Shown one piece after another: positions 32,520 through 42,968 of a DNA stretch of 64,000 nucleotides. Every line of letters starts with the position of its first letter. The stretch's first letter is position 1. The stretch is from positions 74,858,372 to 74,922,371 of the forward strand of contig CM043953.1 in the NCBI GenBank assembly GCA_014529385.2, given 5' to 3'. This DNA comes from Adiantum capillus-veneris. Lineage: Eukaryota; Streptophyta; Polypodiopsida; Polypodiales; Pteridaceae. Below the pieces are notes generated by a model that did not search any database, had not been told where the DNA came from, and saw only the letters and a list, made by a program, of their open reading frames with translations. A program made the position numbers and the translations under genes.

Positions 32520-32975
32520 ACGCACATGCCCACATACACACACACATACACACTTAAAGGTTAAAGCAATAGGAGATAGAGAAAGTGCACATACCTTGTC
32601 CATTTGCTTGTATGATTGAATGTGGATTTGGGTTTATGATTTTGTTGTGAGTTGTTTGTGTAGACCCCCCCCCCCATCTCCCTAGGATTGTTGTAGACTT
32701 CCAGAATAGAGATTCGTTTGCAAATGGAAGTTAGAGTAGATTTATTTTTTTGATTAGAATAGAAAATAAAAAGATTAGAGAAGAAAAAAGCAAATGTTTA
32801 GAGTAGACCAAAGAAATATTAGAGTTTAAAAAATAGAGTTTAAAAAAACGCAGATAGAAAGAGTAAAATGGAGAGAGGAAAGTATAGAGAGATATAAATA
32901 AGGGAGAGAAGGAGAGGGAAATGGCTACACTAAGGAGAGGGAGATAAATGGTAGATAGAGACAATTTATGAAAAG
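32516..32975. other. Purine-rich flank, no gene seen
   Basis: An A/G-rich strand between 32730 and 32960 (repeated 'tagagt', 'gagaga' phrases) just outside the start of the next LTR. No coding signal. Confidence 0.3.
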
Positions 32976-34561
32976 TGTCATAATAATCAATATCTAATTC
33001 TCCTAAATGATTTTCTCATGTTAAACTGATCATTTAATATGGGGAAGTGCTAGTGGAGAAAAATCTAGAATATTGTTTAAGCTAGCAGACCAGCCACAAT
33101 AGGGATCCAAAGGAGGGAAAATAGGGATCCAAAAGGGGGGCCATCTGCAAAAGAGCAATGTGTACCAATGGGCTTAAAAGACCCTAAGGTTCATCCCATT
33201 AAGACTTCCAAAATGCTAATGTTCTAAAATTCAACGGTGAATCTGTCCAAAGGTCAAAAGCCTAGGGAAATTGGATGCTTTGTGTGTGTCCCAAAAGTCT
33301 TCAACCATCCCTACATAGGAGGGGGTGAGCCCTAGAAGTAGGAGATGAGAGAGAAACACACACTCACACAAGCTCCCTTTACACAAAGGGAATGAGGGAC
33401 ACATGTCAGCTCCCTAGCCCAAATGCCCACAAGGTGTACTCAGTTCCTATTGGATGACCTTGGAAGTGGACCAATGAGAATTAAGCTAGAGTAAATCTAG
33501 TTTAATTAATTTGAAAATACTTAATAAAAGAACCAATAAGAATTAAGATCTCTAGAAGACTATTGGACAGTCTCCCAAGGGGTCCAATAAGCATTCAACA
33601 ACCCAGTGGCTTGCATGATTCCTATTAGCCAGGAGGCAAAGGGGTCCAATGAGAGTTTAGTTGAATTAAGTAATTACCTAAGCTCTCACAAAAGGGGAAA
33701 GGGGGACACATGTCAAAAGACTATCACTTATGCTGCTTAATTTCCATTGGCTAGGCCTAGGGAGGTCCAATGAGGTGGGAGGATGAGCAAATAGCAAGAG
33801 GGGTCGACAAAGAGAGAGAGGGGGCTTATTTTTTCAAGGATTATCACACACACACTCACACAATCTCATGTGTGAAGCAAAGAATACTCTCTCTCATTCT
33901 CAGGCTTTAATGGAAAGCTTACCACCTACTCCAAGCTTGTGAGAAGGGAGGCCTACACCAACAACTCTTGACTTTGTGATGCAATTCCAACCAAGAGCCA
34001 AGATTCAATGCATGCTCAACTCCTCCACAATGCTAGTTACTAAGCTAAGCTATGCTACTATGAGTGATTATGTGAGGAGTTGTACATATTTCTCATAAGA
34101 ATACTCCTTCTTCCTCTCAATCTACTCTCATACCCTGCTATCTCTCACCATCTTCGAAGATGTGTGAGGTCTTGGGTCTGAGACCGTGAGGGAATTGATG
34201 TTGTGTTTGATAAGTGTTTTGCTTAATACATAAAGTTTCCATCTTCATTGCACTAGCTAGTATTGAAGGGACACAAAGAACTATATTTCTCTCTTGATGG
34301 GAGAAACCATAATACAAAGCCTTTTGGAGGGGGGACTGGCTCCATGAAAATCCGGTCCTCAACTTCTATCAATTGCTTATTGCTTAATTTCTCTCTCTTT
34401 TGAAGTATTGTTCATGCTATCTAACAAGGTGTTATACTTTTTGTTGTTCTCTCCACCCAAGCACTCTTGTTATTCTCATTAGGAAGCTATTCTAATGAAA
34501 TGCTCACTATGTTCATGCTATTTTCCGCTACACACAAGTTACTAGACCATTAAATGTTACA
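32976..34561 (+). mobile_element. 5' LTR of chromovirus-type element C
   Basis: Begins TGTCATAATAA and ends gttaca, directly before a tRNA-iMet-type primer site. The first 80 bp and the segment near 33960-34030 align by eye with 51995-52075 and 52955-53030, which I read as the 3' LTR of a related element. A feature of both is repeated ATTGG...CCAAT inverted pairs (33448-33480, 33560-33590, 33740-33770 here). The 1.59-kb length is normal for this group. Confidence 0.65.
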
Positions 34562-34562
34562 T

Positions 34563-34574
34563 TGGTATTAGAGC
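34563..34574 (+). other. Primer-binding site of element C
   Basis: tggtattagagc differs by one base from the usual plant primer site complementary to initiator-methionine tRNA, and lies one base after the LTR end. Confidence 0.75.
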
Positions 34575-34989
34575 ACAAGGTTTCTCTTTTCTTGCTCAAG
34601 AAGGGAGGTCCTCAAGCTAGCTATAAATGGTTGGTACCATTAATTGCATGTGAGTAAGTAGAATAGGGATTTTTCAGCCTTGCAGTGCACCTACCTTTGT
34701 GTAGCTAATGGGGCATCACCGTCGAGAGCTATGGTCTTAATAGTGGAGTCCTACAGGGCTTGCCTATGTCTTTTGCCTATGGCTTAACCACTATTGAGCT
34801 ATTAGAAGATTGACAGGAGCCAGTGTTGTTTTAGTGTGGACGACCCTCTCTTCTATTCCTTGCAATTAATGGTATTCAAGTCATGGGTACAGTAGCTTGA
34901 GTGCTTTTTCTAAAGGGGTAAAGAGGAGTAGCAACTAGGGCTTGAAGTGCCAATGTACACCTAAAATGTTTACACCTAAAAGTTGTTAG

Positions 34990-35880
34990 AATGGCTGACA
35001 ATAGTAAAGAGAGTGAAATTAATGTTGCTAACTTTGATTTTGCTAATGACCAAGATACTAATGATGCCCCAATGCTTGTTAACTATCTTGTTTTTAGGCT
35101 TCAACAAGCCATGGGAAATTCATCCCTCCAAAGTGAAGTGCAACGGTAGCTTCGTGCTCATGGAACTCTCCAAGATCCCCACCATGACGAGAGAGCACCT
35201 AGGAATCCTCCTTGTGAGACTTCCAAAAGAGGCCTCTCTCCGATTCAGGAAGAAGAAGAGGATCCATATGAAGGGCTCAAAAATTTCTTCGTTGATGACG
35301 CATCATCTTCTCAAAGGAGAATTCAAGAGCCTCCACCAAAAGAACGAGAAAGAAGTGAGTCTCCTGCAACCTCGGCGGAGATGGCTTCACGAAGACGGCG
35401 GGCTAAACGCTCTCCATCACCTCCAAAACGGAGAAGACCATCGTATACTTCTCCACACCATACTTCAAAGAGGGATGACAAAAAGTGAGAGAAGAAAAAG
35501 GCAAGAAAGAGGACACCCTCTTCCATCTTCTTCATCCTCTTCCTCTTATGAAAGTGATGGTGAAGACAAAGAAGATCAAGCAAAGAAAAAAGCGAGAAAG
35601 AGGTCACCCTCTTCTCCATCTTCCTCAAATTCTTCATCTTCTGAAGAAAGTGATGGTGCAACCTTTGGACCATCAAAAAGAAGAGGCCATAGGAAATCCT
35701 ATGCGGCGTGGAAGAGGTCGTCCAAGCTCAAGAAATTCAAAGAAGATGAGACAAGGACTGGTCGTTGATCAAGAAAATAAGAAAGGGATAGATCTGAGAA
35801 ATCTGAAAGCACAAGCAAGAAGCATGGCATCAATTGAGAGAGGAAATAGGGGGCAAGAGAAAAGGAGATCAAGCGTGTAG
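34990..35880 (+). pseudogene. Element C gag N-terminal region, Arg/Ser-rich, broken
   Basis: ATG 34990 starts MADNSKESEINVANFDF and runs 53 codons to a TAG that interrupts QSEVQR...LRAHGT. The frame then continues through an acidic part (PIQEEEDPYEGLKNFF) into a basic Arg/Ser/Pro region (ASRRRRAKRSPSPPKRRR). After a TGA the theme goes on in shifted frames as two copies of a Lys-Lys-Ala-Arg-Lys-Arg + Ser-run block near 35500-35640. This is the part of Ty3 gag before the capsid-like domain; that domain is missing here. The SR-like composition is unusual and suggests nucleic-acid or nuclear binding, which is inference. Confidence 0.55.
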
Positions 35881-36579
35881 GGGAACCAACTCTTGAGGGC
35901 GACGAACATTCTCTCTCATTTTCTCTATCTCACAGTGTCCGAAACTGAGCTTGGTGCAGACCTAGAATGCTATTCATTTTGATTTTCTTTAGTTCCAAAA
36001 TAGTAATACCTATATTAAGAGGGCCTTTAAAATTAAGTGGCCAGTCCCACCTAGTGGTTTCCATTAAACACACGCCAGAGAATTTTGATGTAGCAAGAAC
36101 AAAAATTTTCCCTGGCCAAGGAGTCATTCCGCACACATTCGAGTTCAAGCTTTGTTTTCAAAAAGTTAAAAAAATAAATCCACGTTCTTTTCTTTTATTT
36201 TTACTTTCATTAATAAAAATCCTTTCTTTTCTGGGAGATACACATGCAAGCTTTAACCGGGTGGAGTGCTTCTAAGTGATATCATTTAGGAGGGCGAGCA
36301 TTATTATAATATTTTTATTTTGGAAGTTTTGGGTTTTAATGTGGGTTGTTTCATTTGTTTCTCATTTGGCAGTGGTGTGTTTTCATTTGTCAAGTTTGGT
36401 GAGAGACCCCATGTTTTATGTTAAGAGAATTTCATGTTAGTTTAGGTGAGTGTGAGAGACGGTGTGAGAGAAGAAGTGTGAGTGATGGTGTGAGAGTGTG
36501 AGTAAGAGATGTATCTTTTGAGTTAAGTGTGGGAGATGAGTGATTATGAGTCATTAGGAAGAGGATGGAGGTGTGGGAA
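35881..36579. other. Unassigned stretch inside element C
   Basis: No gag, protease or RT motif found. 36420-36540 is a G/A/T-rich run of 'gtgtgagaga' phrases. It is probably rearranged element DNA. Confidence 0.3.
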
Positions 36580-36963
36580 AGAAGCTTGTAGTTTTTTGGA
36601 TGGGTTCTCATGCTACAACCAGTTGACCATAAAACCAGAAGATCAACATAAGATGGCCTTTGTAACAACATGGAGCATATTTTCCTATAGGGTGATGCCT
36701 TTTTTCTTGACCAATGCACCTGTCACCTTCCAGAGACTAATGCATTATGCATTCATGAGTAACTTAGATAATTTTTGGAAATATACATGGATGATCTATG
36801 CATGCATTCTCAATTTAGAAATGAGTACATAAAACACTTGAAGAAAATCTTTGAGAAGTTCACATCTTACTATATTTGGTTAGATATTGAGAAATGTGTC
36901 TTCATGGTAAGGCAAGGTAAAATCTTGGGACACATTGTGTCCAAAAATGCATTAACCACCACT
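36580..36963 (+). pseudogene. Ty3/gypsy reverse transcriptase fragment (element C)
   Basis: The plus strand reads FLDGFSCYNQLTIKPEDQ, then YRVMPFFLTNAPVTFQRLM. After a frameshift near 36775 come IYMDDLCMHS (the YxDD catalytic box as YMDD) and GKILGHIVSKN. These are consecutive Ty3-type RT blocks. A Gly in 'PFGLTNAP' has become Phe. Palm and connection parts on either side are missing, so the fragment is dead. Confidence 0.8.
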
Positions 36964-37039
36964 AAACATGGGAAAAGCCCAATTTTGTATTATTTATTGC
37001 GCCAAACTCAATGTAAAATTTTTTTTGGGACTTTATTTT

Positions 37040-37900
37040 CTAGACTATAATATACTAAATAGGTGTATTAGCCAAACCCATGATATAAAGTAGGAGATGA
37101 ATTTGATAAGTTAGAACTTCAAAGGCTGAGGTATAAAAGCCAATTTTTGTAACCCTAAGAACAAATTTTTGAATTAATCAGCGTGTCGTGAGTTTTGTGT
37201 GAGAGAGTGACTGATCTTCTTCTACTCTCTATGTGCGTGCTACAAATGCTACATTGCAAAGGTGTCTTCACCATCGTGTTAGCAACGATAAGAGCTTCGG
37301 TTTTGGTCTCTTCACAAAGAGCTCTCCCACAACCTTTGAGGTGAGTTTTCTCTCTAATCGTGCATCCGACTAGAGATTTCTATATGTCATGGTCTTCACA
37401 ACGAGTAGAACTACACATTAGGCTTAAACACATTTAGAATCAGTGACCTGTAATTTTTGGCTGGTCTCCATAGGCGATTTTTGCACCAAGAGTTTATAGG
37501 TAGTGAGTTGGATTAGAGACTTTAGGGTAGTATCCTTTAGGTGTGTGGAGGTCACCCCTTGATTTTTGTGACGATTCGACAACGTTAGGTCTTGTTTTGG
37601 AGAGTGTAGCCATCGTAGATAAGAAAGATTTTGTGAATACATAGTGTTCCTTGAGTTGGTTTTCGTTGTTAGTGATTGTCCATAGAAGGTCGAGTAGATG
37701 ATTGAAACCCATCTATTTGTTTCCATGCACCTATGGGTCAAGGTCCATCCTTGGTTGACATCTTATTTGTTGGCCTAGTTCTCACTTTGCTAGCGAGTGC
37801 GAGCAGTAAATGTGCCCAACACCTTGGTGCTGCTACCGAGGAAGAGATCCCTAGGTAGGTGACCTTAGACTATTCCTACAAGGTGAAAGTTTCTCTATTT
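37040..37900 (+). mobile_element. LTR-like start of element B
   Basis: 37400-37860 aligns with 4655-5120 of element A. Left of that lies a TATA box followed about 60 bp on by gtgtgagagagtg, similar to the LTR of A near 4430-4470. The outer boundary is not clear, and no primer-binding site was recognised before the leader. It occupies the 5' end of element B, as the homologous block occupies the 3' end of element A. Confidence 0.45.
37132..37139 (+). promoter_or_regulatory. TATA box of the element B LTR
   Basis: tataaaag in an otherwise mixed context, upstream of the block conserved between elements A and B. Consistent with an LTR promoter on the plus strand. Confidence 0.45.
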
Positions 37901-38399
37901 TGCCGGATCCTTGTTATTTTACTCTAGGTAGGACTCTTGAGGTTCTAACTTGCCTGGGTCCTTCCTGATAGACAATTTTAGTTAGTTTGGTATAGTTGTG
38001 ATTGTTGGTGTCTGATTGGTTTTGGTGGTATGGAAGTGCTTACTAGTCCATGTATGGTTGTAAATTGTGTTAGCACCCATGATTTCAAACCCCCACATGA
38101 CGAGTAGGAGTAATTGTAGATAGGACATGTGATTGTGATCTAGAGCTATCCATCGTTGATAATATTTTCTTGTATGCTTGCTTGAATATGTTATCTCTGA
38201 AAGTTATGCAGATTGTATGCAGATTGTATCTCTGAAAGTTATGTTATTCTCTTGAATATGTAGACATTTATGCATGGTTGCGTGAGGCCAGGCATAAAAG
38301 AACACGTATGCAAGAGATTTGGTGATTTCACCAGAGTGTTCTAAAGGGGTGTTTTACCCCAGTTACGGACTAAAGTTTTGACCAACAATTGGTCCCCAA
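37901..38399. other. Unassigned, between LTR-like block and leader of element B
   Basis: No gene. A short imperfect duplication (tctgaaagttatg, agattgtat) occurs at 38195-38245. Confidence 0.3.
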
Positions 38400-38547
38400 A
38401 AGACAAAAGTCAAGTGTGAAAACAACAAAAATAAGAAACTTGTGATCCAATGCATATTTTTGCATTGAAAGTTTGTAAGAGTTCTTTGGAAGTAGTTCTG
38501 AAGGCTTTGGAAAACCAATGCTTGATTTTTGGATTAAATTCCCTAAT

Positions 38548-38571
38548 AGACATCATATGTGTATGATGTCT
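38548..38571. repeat. Palindrome B1
   Basis: Arms agacatcata and tatgatgtct with a TGTG-type centre that does not pair. Confidence 0.85.
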
Positions 38572-38826
38572 CAAGAGTAGATCTGGCAACAAAAAATGGG
38601 CATTTGACTTGCCATTATAGGCAACATGTTATATAGAGCACATTCACCAAGTTTCATCTCATTTGGGCATATGAACTGAGAAAGTTTTACTCTTTTCGGG
38701 AAACTTTTTGTGAAAAAGTGGTGATAAAGAGCAATTTGGATATCCAGACTTTGGTATGAGCACTTGTGCAAGTTGTACATATCAAGGGGTACCTAGGAAA
38801 GAAGCAAAAATGCATTCTGACAACTT

Positions 38827-38850
38827 AGACATCATACACGTATGATGTCT
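38827..38850. repeat. Palindrome B2
   Basis: Arms agacatcata and tatgatgtct, centre CACG, 279 bp after B1. Confidence 0.85.
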
Positions 38851-39111
38851 GAGAGACCATATTTTGGGCTAGAAGGCACATTTGTGTGAACCATTGTGTT
38901 TTAGAGTATCTAGGGAGTAAAAAGGCCAAGTCTCATTGACTTTAAAGAAATTTAAGGCTATTAGAGACCAAGAGATGGATTTAAGCAAAATGACTGCTTG
39001 ATTTGACCATATCTAGCACAAAAGGTGTTGAAATTATATTCTCCAAGTGGCAGTGAGTTTCTTTTATGGTGGAGATCCTCTGGACTGAAATTCACTCCAT
39101 TTTGACCAGAT

Positions 39112-39135
39112 ACACATCATACGGGTATGATGTCT
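39112..39135. repeat. Palindrome B3
   Basis: Left arm has one change (acacatcata), right arm tatgatgtct intact, centre CGGG, 285 bp after B2. Confidence 0.8.
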
Positions 39136-39398
39136 CCGGGGCATATATAGTAACCAGAGTGGTCAACATAGCATACCAATATGTTAAACATTTCAAGGCA
39201 AGCCTAAGGACCAAGTTTCACCCAATTTGAATCAATTTTGACCTAGTTAACTTCTTGGATAATCCAACATTGAGACCAAAGCCTGTATAGGGGAGATTGA
39301 CCTACCTACAAGGGTTAAAACTTCAAAGTGAGCCTAGGTTTAGATTAAAAACATCAAGGAGATTCCTTTGTTCAAGTTTGAGTCAATTCTAAGGAAAT

Positions 39399-39420
39399 AG
39401 ACATCATACACATATGATGA
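39399..39420. repeat. Palindrome B4, right arm cut
   Basis: Left arm complete. The right arm ends at tatgatga, where the 232-bp duplication begins its second copy. 287 bp after B3. Confidence 0.75.
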
Positions 39421-39630
39421 CATTTCAAGGAAAGCCTAAGTACCAAGTTTCACCCAATTTGAATCAATTTTGACCTAGTTAACTTCTTGGATAATCCAAC
39501 ATTGAGACCAAAGCCTGTATAGGGGAGATTGACCTACCTACAAGGGTTAAAACTTCAAAGTGAGCCTAGGTTTGGATTAAAAACATCAAGGAGAGTCCTT
39601 TGTTCAAGTTTGAGTCAATTCTAAGGAAAT

Positions 39631-39654
39631 AGACATCATACACATATGATGTCT
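39631..39654. repeat. Palindrome B5
   Basis: Arms agacatcata and tatgatgtct complete, centre CACA. It is the duplicate of B4 at 232-bp distance. Confidence 0.85.
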
Positions 39655-39760
39655 ACATACCAAATTTAGTGCTCAAACTGAGAATCTACTACTCTAAAAG
39701 CCTTTGCTAATAACCTAGCATTTCGTTTGTCTTATTAAACTAGGATTTGAAGCTCATATA

Positions 39761-40893
39761 AGAATCTTATCTTTTATAGATAATAAGTGAGGATTATTGA
39801 TTTGACAAAGAATTGCAGAGTCAAAGTATTTGACAAAGAATTGCAAATCACAAAAGTTAGCATACAATGGATAGGAGACGACATCAACTCATGAAGAGTC
39901 TTAGTGTCCATCATCTTAGGATCAGATTTCCATTGAGATGGTACTTTCCGAATTTTTGATCTTGTCTCATGGTCACCAATGAATAAAGGTAAGGTTTTTT
40001 AAGTTCAAAATTTGTTGTCTTCAAATATCTCTATCCTTGCATCACCGTATAGTGATCCAATATCACCGAGGTAGAACTCATGGTCTGGATTAATCTTAGT
40101 GATAGGGGCTGACTCAAGGGTCGCACTTTTGTCTTTTTTGTTTTTTATATTCTCCCAAAAATCATGTGGCCATGGTTCTTCTACTTCCACAATAGCCATC
40201 ACTTCTTGTGAGCCCACCCCATATGTGGTATTGGCTACTTCCCTTGTATCTAGTGGTGCCTCAACTTTTGGAACCAAGGATTTTGCAAGTTGGTAACCGG
40301 TTGAAATTCCAAAGTACTATACTAGTTTGAAACGATAATTGAAAGCAAACGAGGGCAAAGGAGAAACTACAAGGGAAGAGGTAAGAGGTTTGGGTTTGAT
40401 AGTTGTTAGTACGAAGATTTTGATGAATTTGAGATCAAGAACGTGTACTCAAAGAGAAGAGAGAGTGGACAGAGATCAAGTTAGCTAAGTGTTGAAAGAA
40501 GAGATTGTGAACCAAGCAAGGATAGATCCCTTATCACCTATCATAGAAGAGGGGAGTGATACAGACACCTCTTCCAAAGGATCATATCATTGCCGACAAC
40601 TTGGAGGTTTCCGATAGCAAGGGACCATGGGGGTAGCACCTCTCAAAAAACCGATAAACCTACAAAAACACACTGCATTTTTTCTTAAGTGAACCAATGA
40701 CCATGGAACCTTGATGTATGATGATGTTCAAGAACATCAATGCATATGTATTGAAGAACATCCAACAAGAGGATTAAGAGTAATCATGGTAGCTGATGAT
40801 GGTGATGGGCTTCGCAATGAATAGGGAAACCACTATCTCATTGTCAAAAACCTTGAAAATTAAAATTTCTATGGAGACAATGTAGAAAAAGGT
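39761..40893. other. Interval with one unrecognised minus-strand frame
   Basis: On the minus strand 40277-40005 is open for 90 codons and reads protein-like (VGSQEVMAIVEVEEPWPHDF, NPDHEFYLGDIGSLYGD). I recognise no family and see no partner exons. The plus strand here has no long frame. The rest looks like element B leader DNA. Confidence 0.25.
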
Positions 40894-41378
40894 ATGATGG
40901 TTATGGAGACTCAAGAGATACCTCCTAAACTCACTCTTTCCAAAGCAGCCTGCTACATTCATGACAAGAGAGTGGAAAGAACGTCAAGGATCCATGAAAA
41001 CATCGGGATTTACAAGCACAAGGAAGGAAGAGCCAGCTCTTACTACCGCTGCATGGAACCCCATGTGAATGAGTTAAGCATGGACAAAGTCTTGTACCTA
41101 TTTTCATATGAGTCTATAACCAGAAACCATATTATTTTTGTCAATAAGTACGAACAAGAATGCGATCCAATTTACCTAGAGGATGTAGGGAGAGTGATAA
41201 CACCAAAACTGATTTCAAAAACTTTGGTAGGGAAGCAAAAGCCCACAAAAACCCCAAGAAAGTTTACAAATCCCTTCTTAGATGATTATACAACACCATT
41301 GCATAGTCAAATAAACAACCACTGTCTAACCCTCAGAACTCACAAGCATTGCCACTATCATTTCAAGCATGGCTCAAA
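40894..41378 (+). pseudogene. Element B ORF, unrecognised, cut by a Ty3 insertion
   Basis: Plus-strand frame from 40894 to the Ty3/gypsy insertion at 41379. It reads IPPKLTLSKAACYIHDK, KHKEGRASSYYRCMEPH, LFSYESITRNHIIFVNKYE and NPFLDDYTTP, clearly protein-like and basic. Joining across the inserted element at the TCAAA duplication keeps the frame for 10 more codons. The last part (from about 41305) may already belong to the gag of element D. I see no CCHC, protease or RT motif and cannot name the product. As in element A, a non-standard ORF follows the palindromic leader. Confidence 0.45.
41374..41378. repeat. Target-site duplication of Ty3 element G1, left
   Basis: tcaaa, repeated at 46144-46148 beyond the other LTR. 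Confidence 0.85.
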
Positions 41379-41531
41379 TGTTAGACAAGGGGAACTAGAA
41401 CCTAGGAGTCCACCTCCCAACCACCCACTATATAGCATGTCCCCTGGACATTTTCCCTAGTTGAACTCCCTTTCCACATTGCTTAGCCCGGCCTTGCCTT
41501 TGTCTAGTACGGCCTTGCCGGTGTCCTGACC
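41379..41531 (-). repeat. G1 3' LTR
   Basis: tgttagacaa ... gtgtcctgac. It contains ctatatag as a possible TATA. Differs from the 5' LTR at about a dozen positions. Confidence 0.9.
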
Positions 41532-41542
41532 TTACTCCCACC

Positions 41543-42902
41543 TTAAGAAGAGTTTTCGTCCTCAAAAACAAAAGTGGGAAATTTCTTCTTAAGAACACTA
41601 ATGTTTTCCCAAGTGGCACCTTCCTTAGGTCGATCTTTCCACTTGATTAAGGCTTGTTGACATAAATGGTGACGTGTACGTAACTCATGATAATCGAGAA
41701 CACATTCAGGTTCATGCGGTAAGGTAGGAGGTTCAATGAGATCAACCAAAATTTTTTGGTCGACATTGTCGTCACCATGTAACCGCTTATGTAAACGTCT
41801 GACATGAAACACCGGATGTAGGTGGCAATAATTTGTAGGCACGATGACCTACTCGATCACTTGAGTATTTTGAAAGGCCCACAATATCAGGGAGATAATT
41901 TAGGTGTTGGCCTAGTTTTCAGACTTTCTGAATGTTCTGGCACACGTTCCTCTCCTTCCTCAAAGGTAACTTGCCGACGTTTCTCATCAGCATACTTCTT
42001 ATACCGATCCTGCGCTTGTCGAACATTTTGACGAGTGAGTTTCAGCATATCCATGTGGTCTTGGAGAAAATCCTTAACGTGTTGGAGCTTTTCGGTTGCC
42101 AACCCCACCGTAACAGGTGACCTAGGTTGAAACCCATGCATGAGCATGAAAGGACTAAATCCAGTTGTGACATGCTTAGCACTGTTGTAGGAAAACTCAA
42201 GAATAGGTAAGTATTCTTCCCAGTCTGACTGTTTTTTGCTAACGTATTCTCTTAGCATATCCTCTAGCACTTGGTTAACTCATTCAGTCTGACCATCTAT
42301 TTTTGGATGATAGGTTGTACTGAGGTTTAGTTGTGTATCCAATCATTTAAACACAGCCCTTCAGAAGTGACTGTTAAACTTGGGATCACAGTCACTGGCA
42401 ATGTTACTTGGCAAACCATACAACTTGTATAGATTGTCCACAAATAACTTGGCTAGTTCTGGTGTCCTAACTGTTGATTTGGTTGGAATAAAATTACATA
42501 GTTTAGTCAACCAGTCTACCACCACCCATATCGAGCCATGACCTCGTACAGTGGTTGGTAAATCCACAATTAAGTCCATAGAGATGCTTTCCCATTTTCC
42601 ATTGGGAATCTCCAAAGGATGTAAGAGTCCTCCTGCTTTCAAGCACTCTGCTTTGTTAACTTGACATTTTTGGCAATGCAAGACATAAGCTTGAACAAAG
42701 CCATGTATACCTGGCCAGTAAAATTGTCGTCGTACGAGAGCATACATTTTTCTAATACCCGGGGGCCTTGCGCTTGGACTATCATGACATTCATGAAGAA
42801 TTTGACACTGAATGTCTGTTTCCGTCGGTACACAAACTCTCCCCTTATGCAGTAGGTACCCATTGTCGATGGTGAAATACTTCCATCATTGTAGTTCATC
42901 AC
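41543..42902 (-). pseudogene. G1 integrase and chromodomain-like tail
   Basis: From about 42747 downwards: RRQFYWPGIHGFVQAYVLHC then QKCQVNKAE (end of the HHCC zinc domain). The catalytic core follows: WESISMDLIVDLP with the first Asp, LPSNIASDCDPKFNS with the second, and DGQTE at about 42290 with the Glu, next to a stop. After 42270 come YVSKKQSDWEEYLPILEFSYN, a linker, and from 41842 a tail (HPVFHVRRLHKRLHGDDN, QALIKWKDRPKEGATWENI, FEDENSS) of the type that ends chromovirus integrases. About four stops or shifts break it. The product would insert element cDNA into the genome. Confidence 0.85.
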
Positions 42903-42968
42903 TCGATAGAGGAGAACTAGGTGTGGAGGTTAACATTACACTACCATCATTGGAGTGAGAAGGATCCC

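Larger units (their letters stand above)
38400..39760 (+). repeat. Palindromic tandem leader of element B
   Basis: Same architecture as 1-1143 but with changed arms, agacatcata ... tatgatgtct. Palindromes start at 38548, 38827, 39112, 39399 (truncated) and 39631. The second box (accaagtttcatc, gccaagtctc, accaagtttcacc) follows the first three by 98 bp each. The last two copies arise from a 232-bp tandem duplication: 39189-39420 recurs at 39421-39652 almost unchanged. No coding frame is convincing. Confidence 0.75.

Noticed and set aside
32249-32619. Thr-His and Cys-Val repeat ORFs
   Set aside because: Translations of the C run and (CA)n tract.
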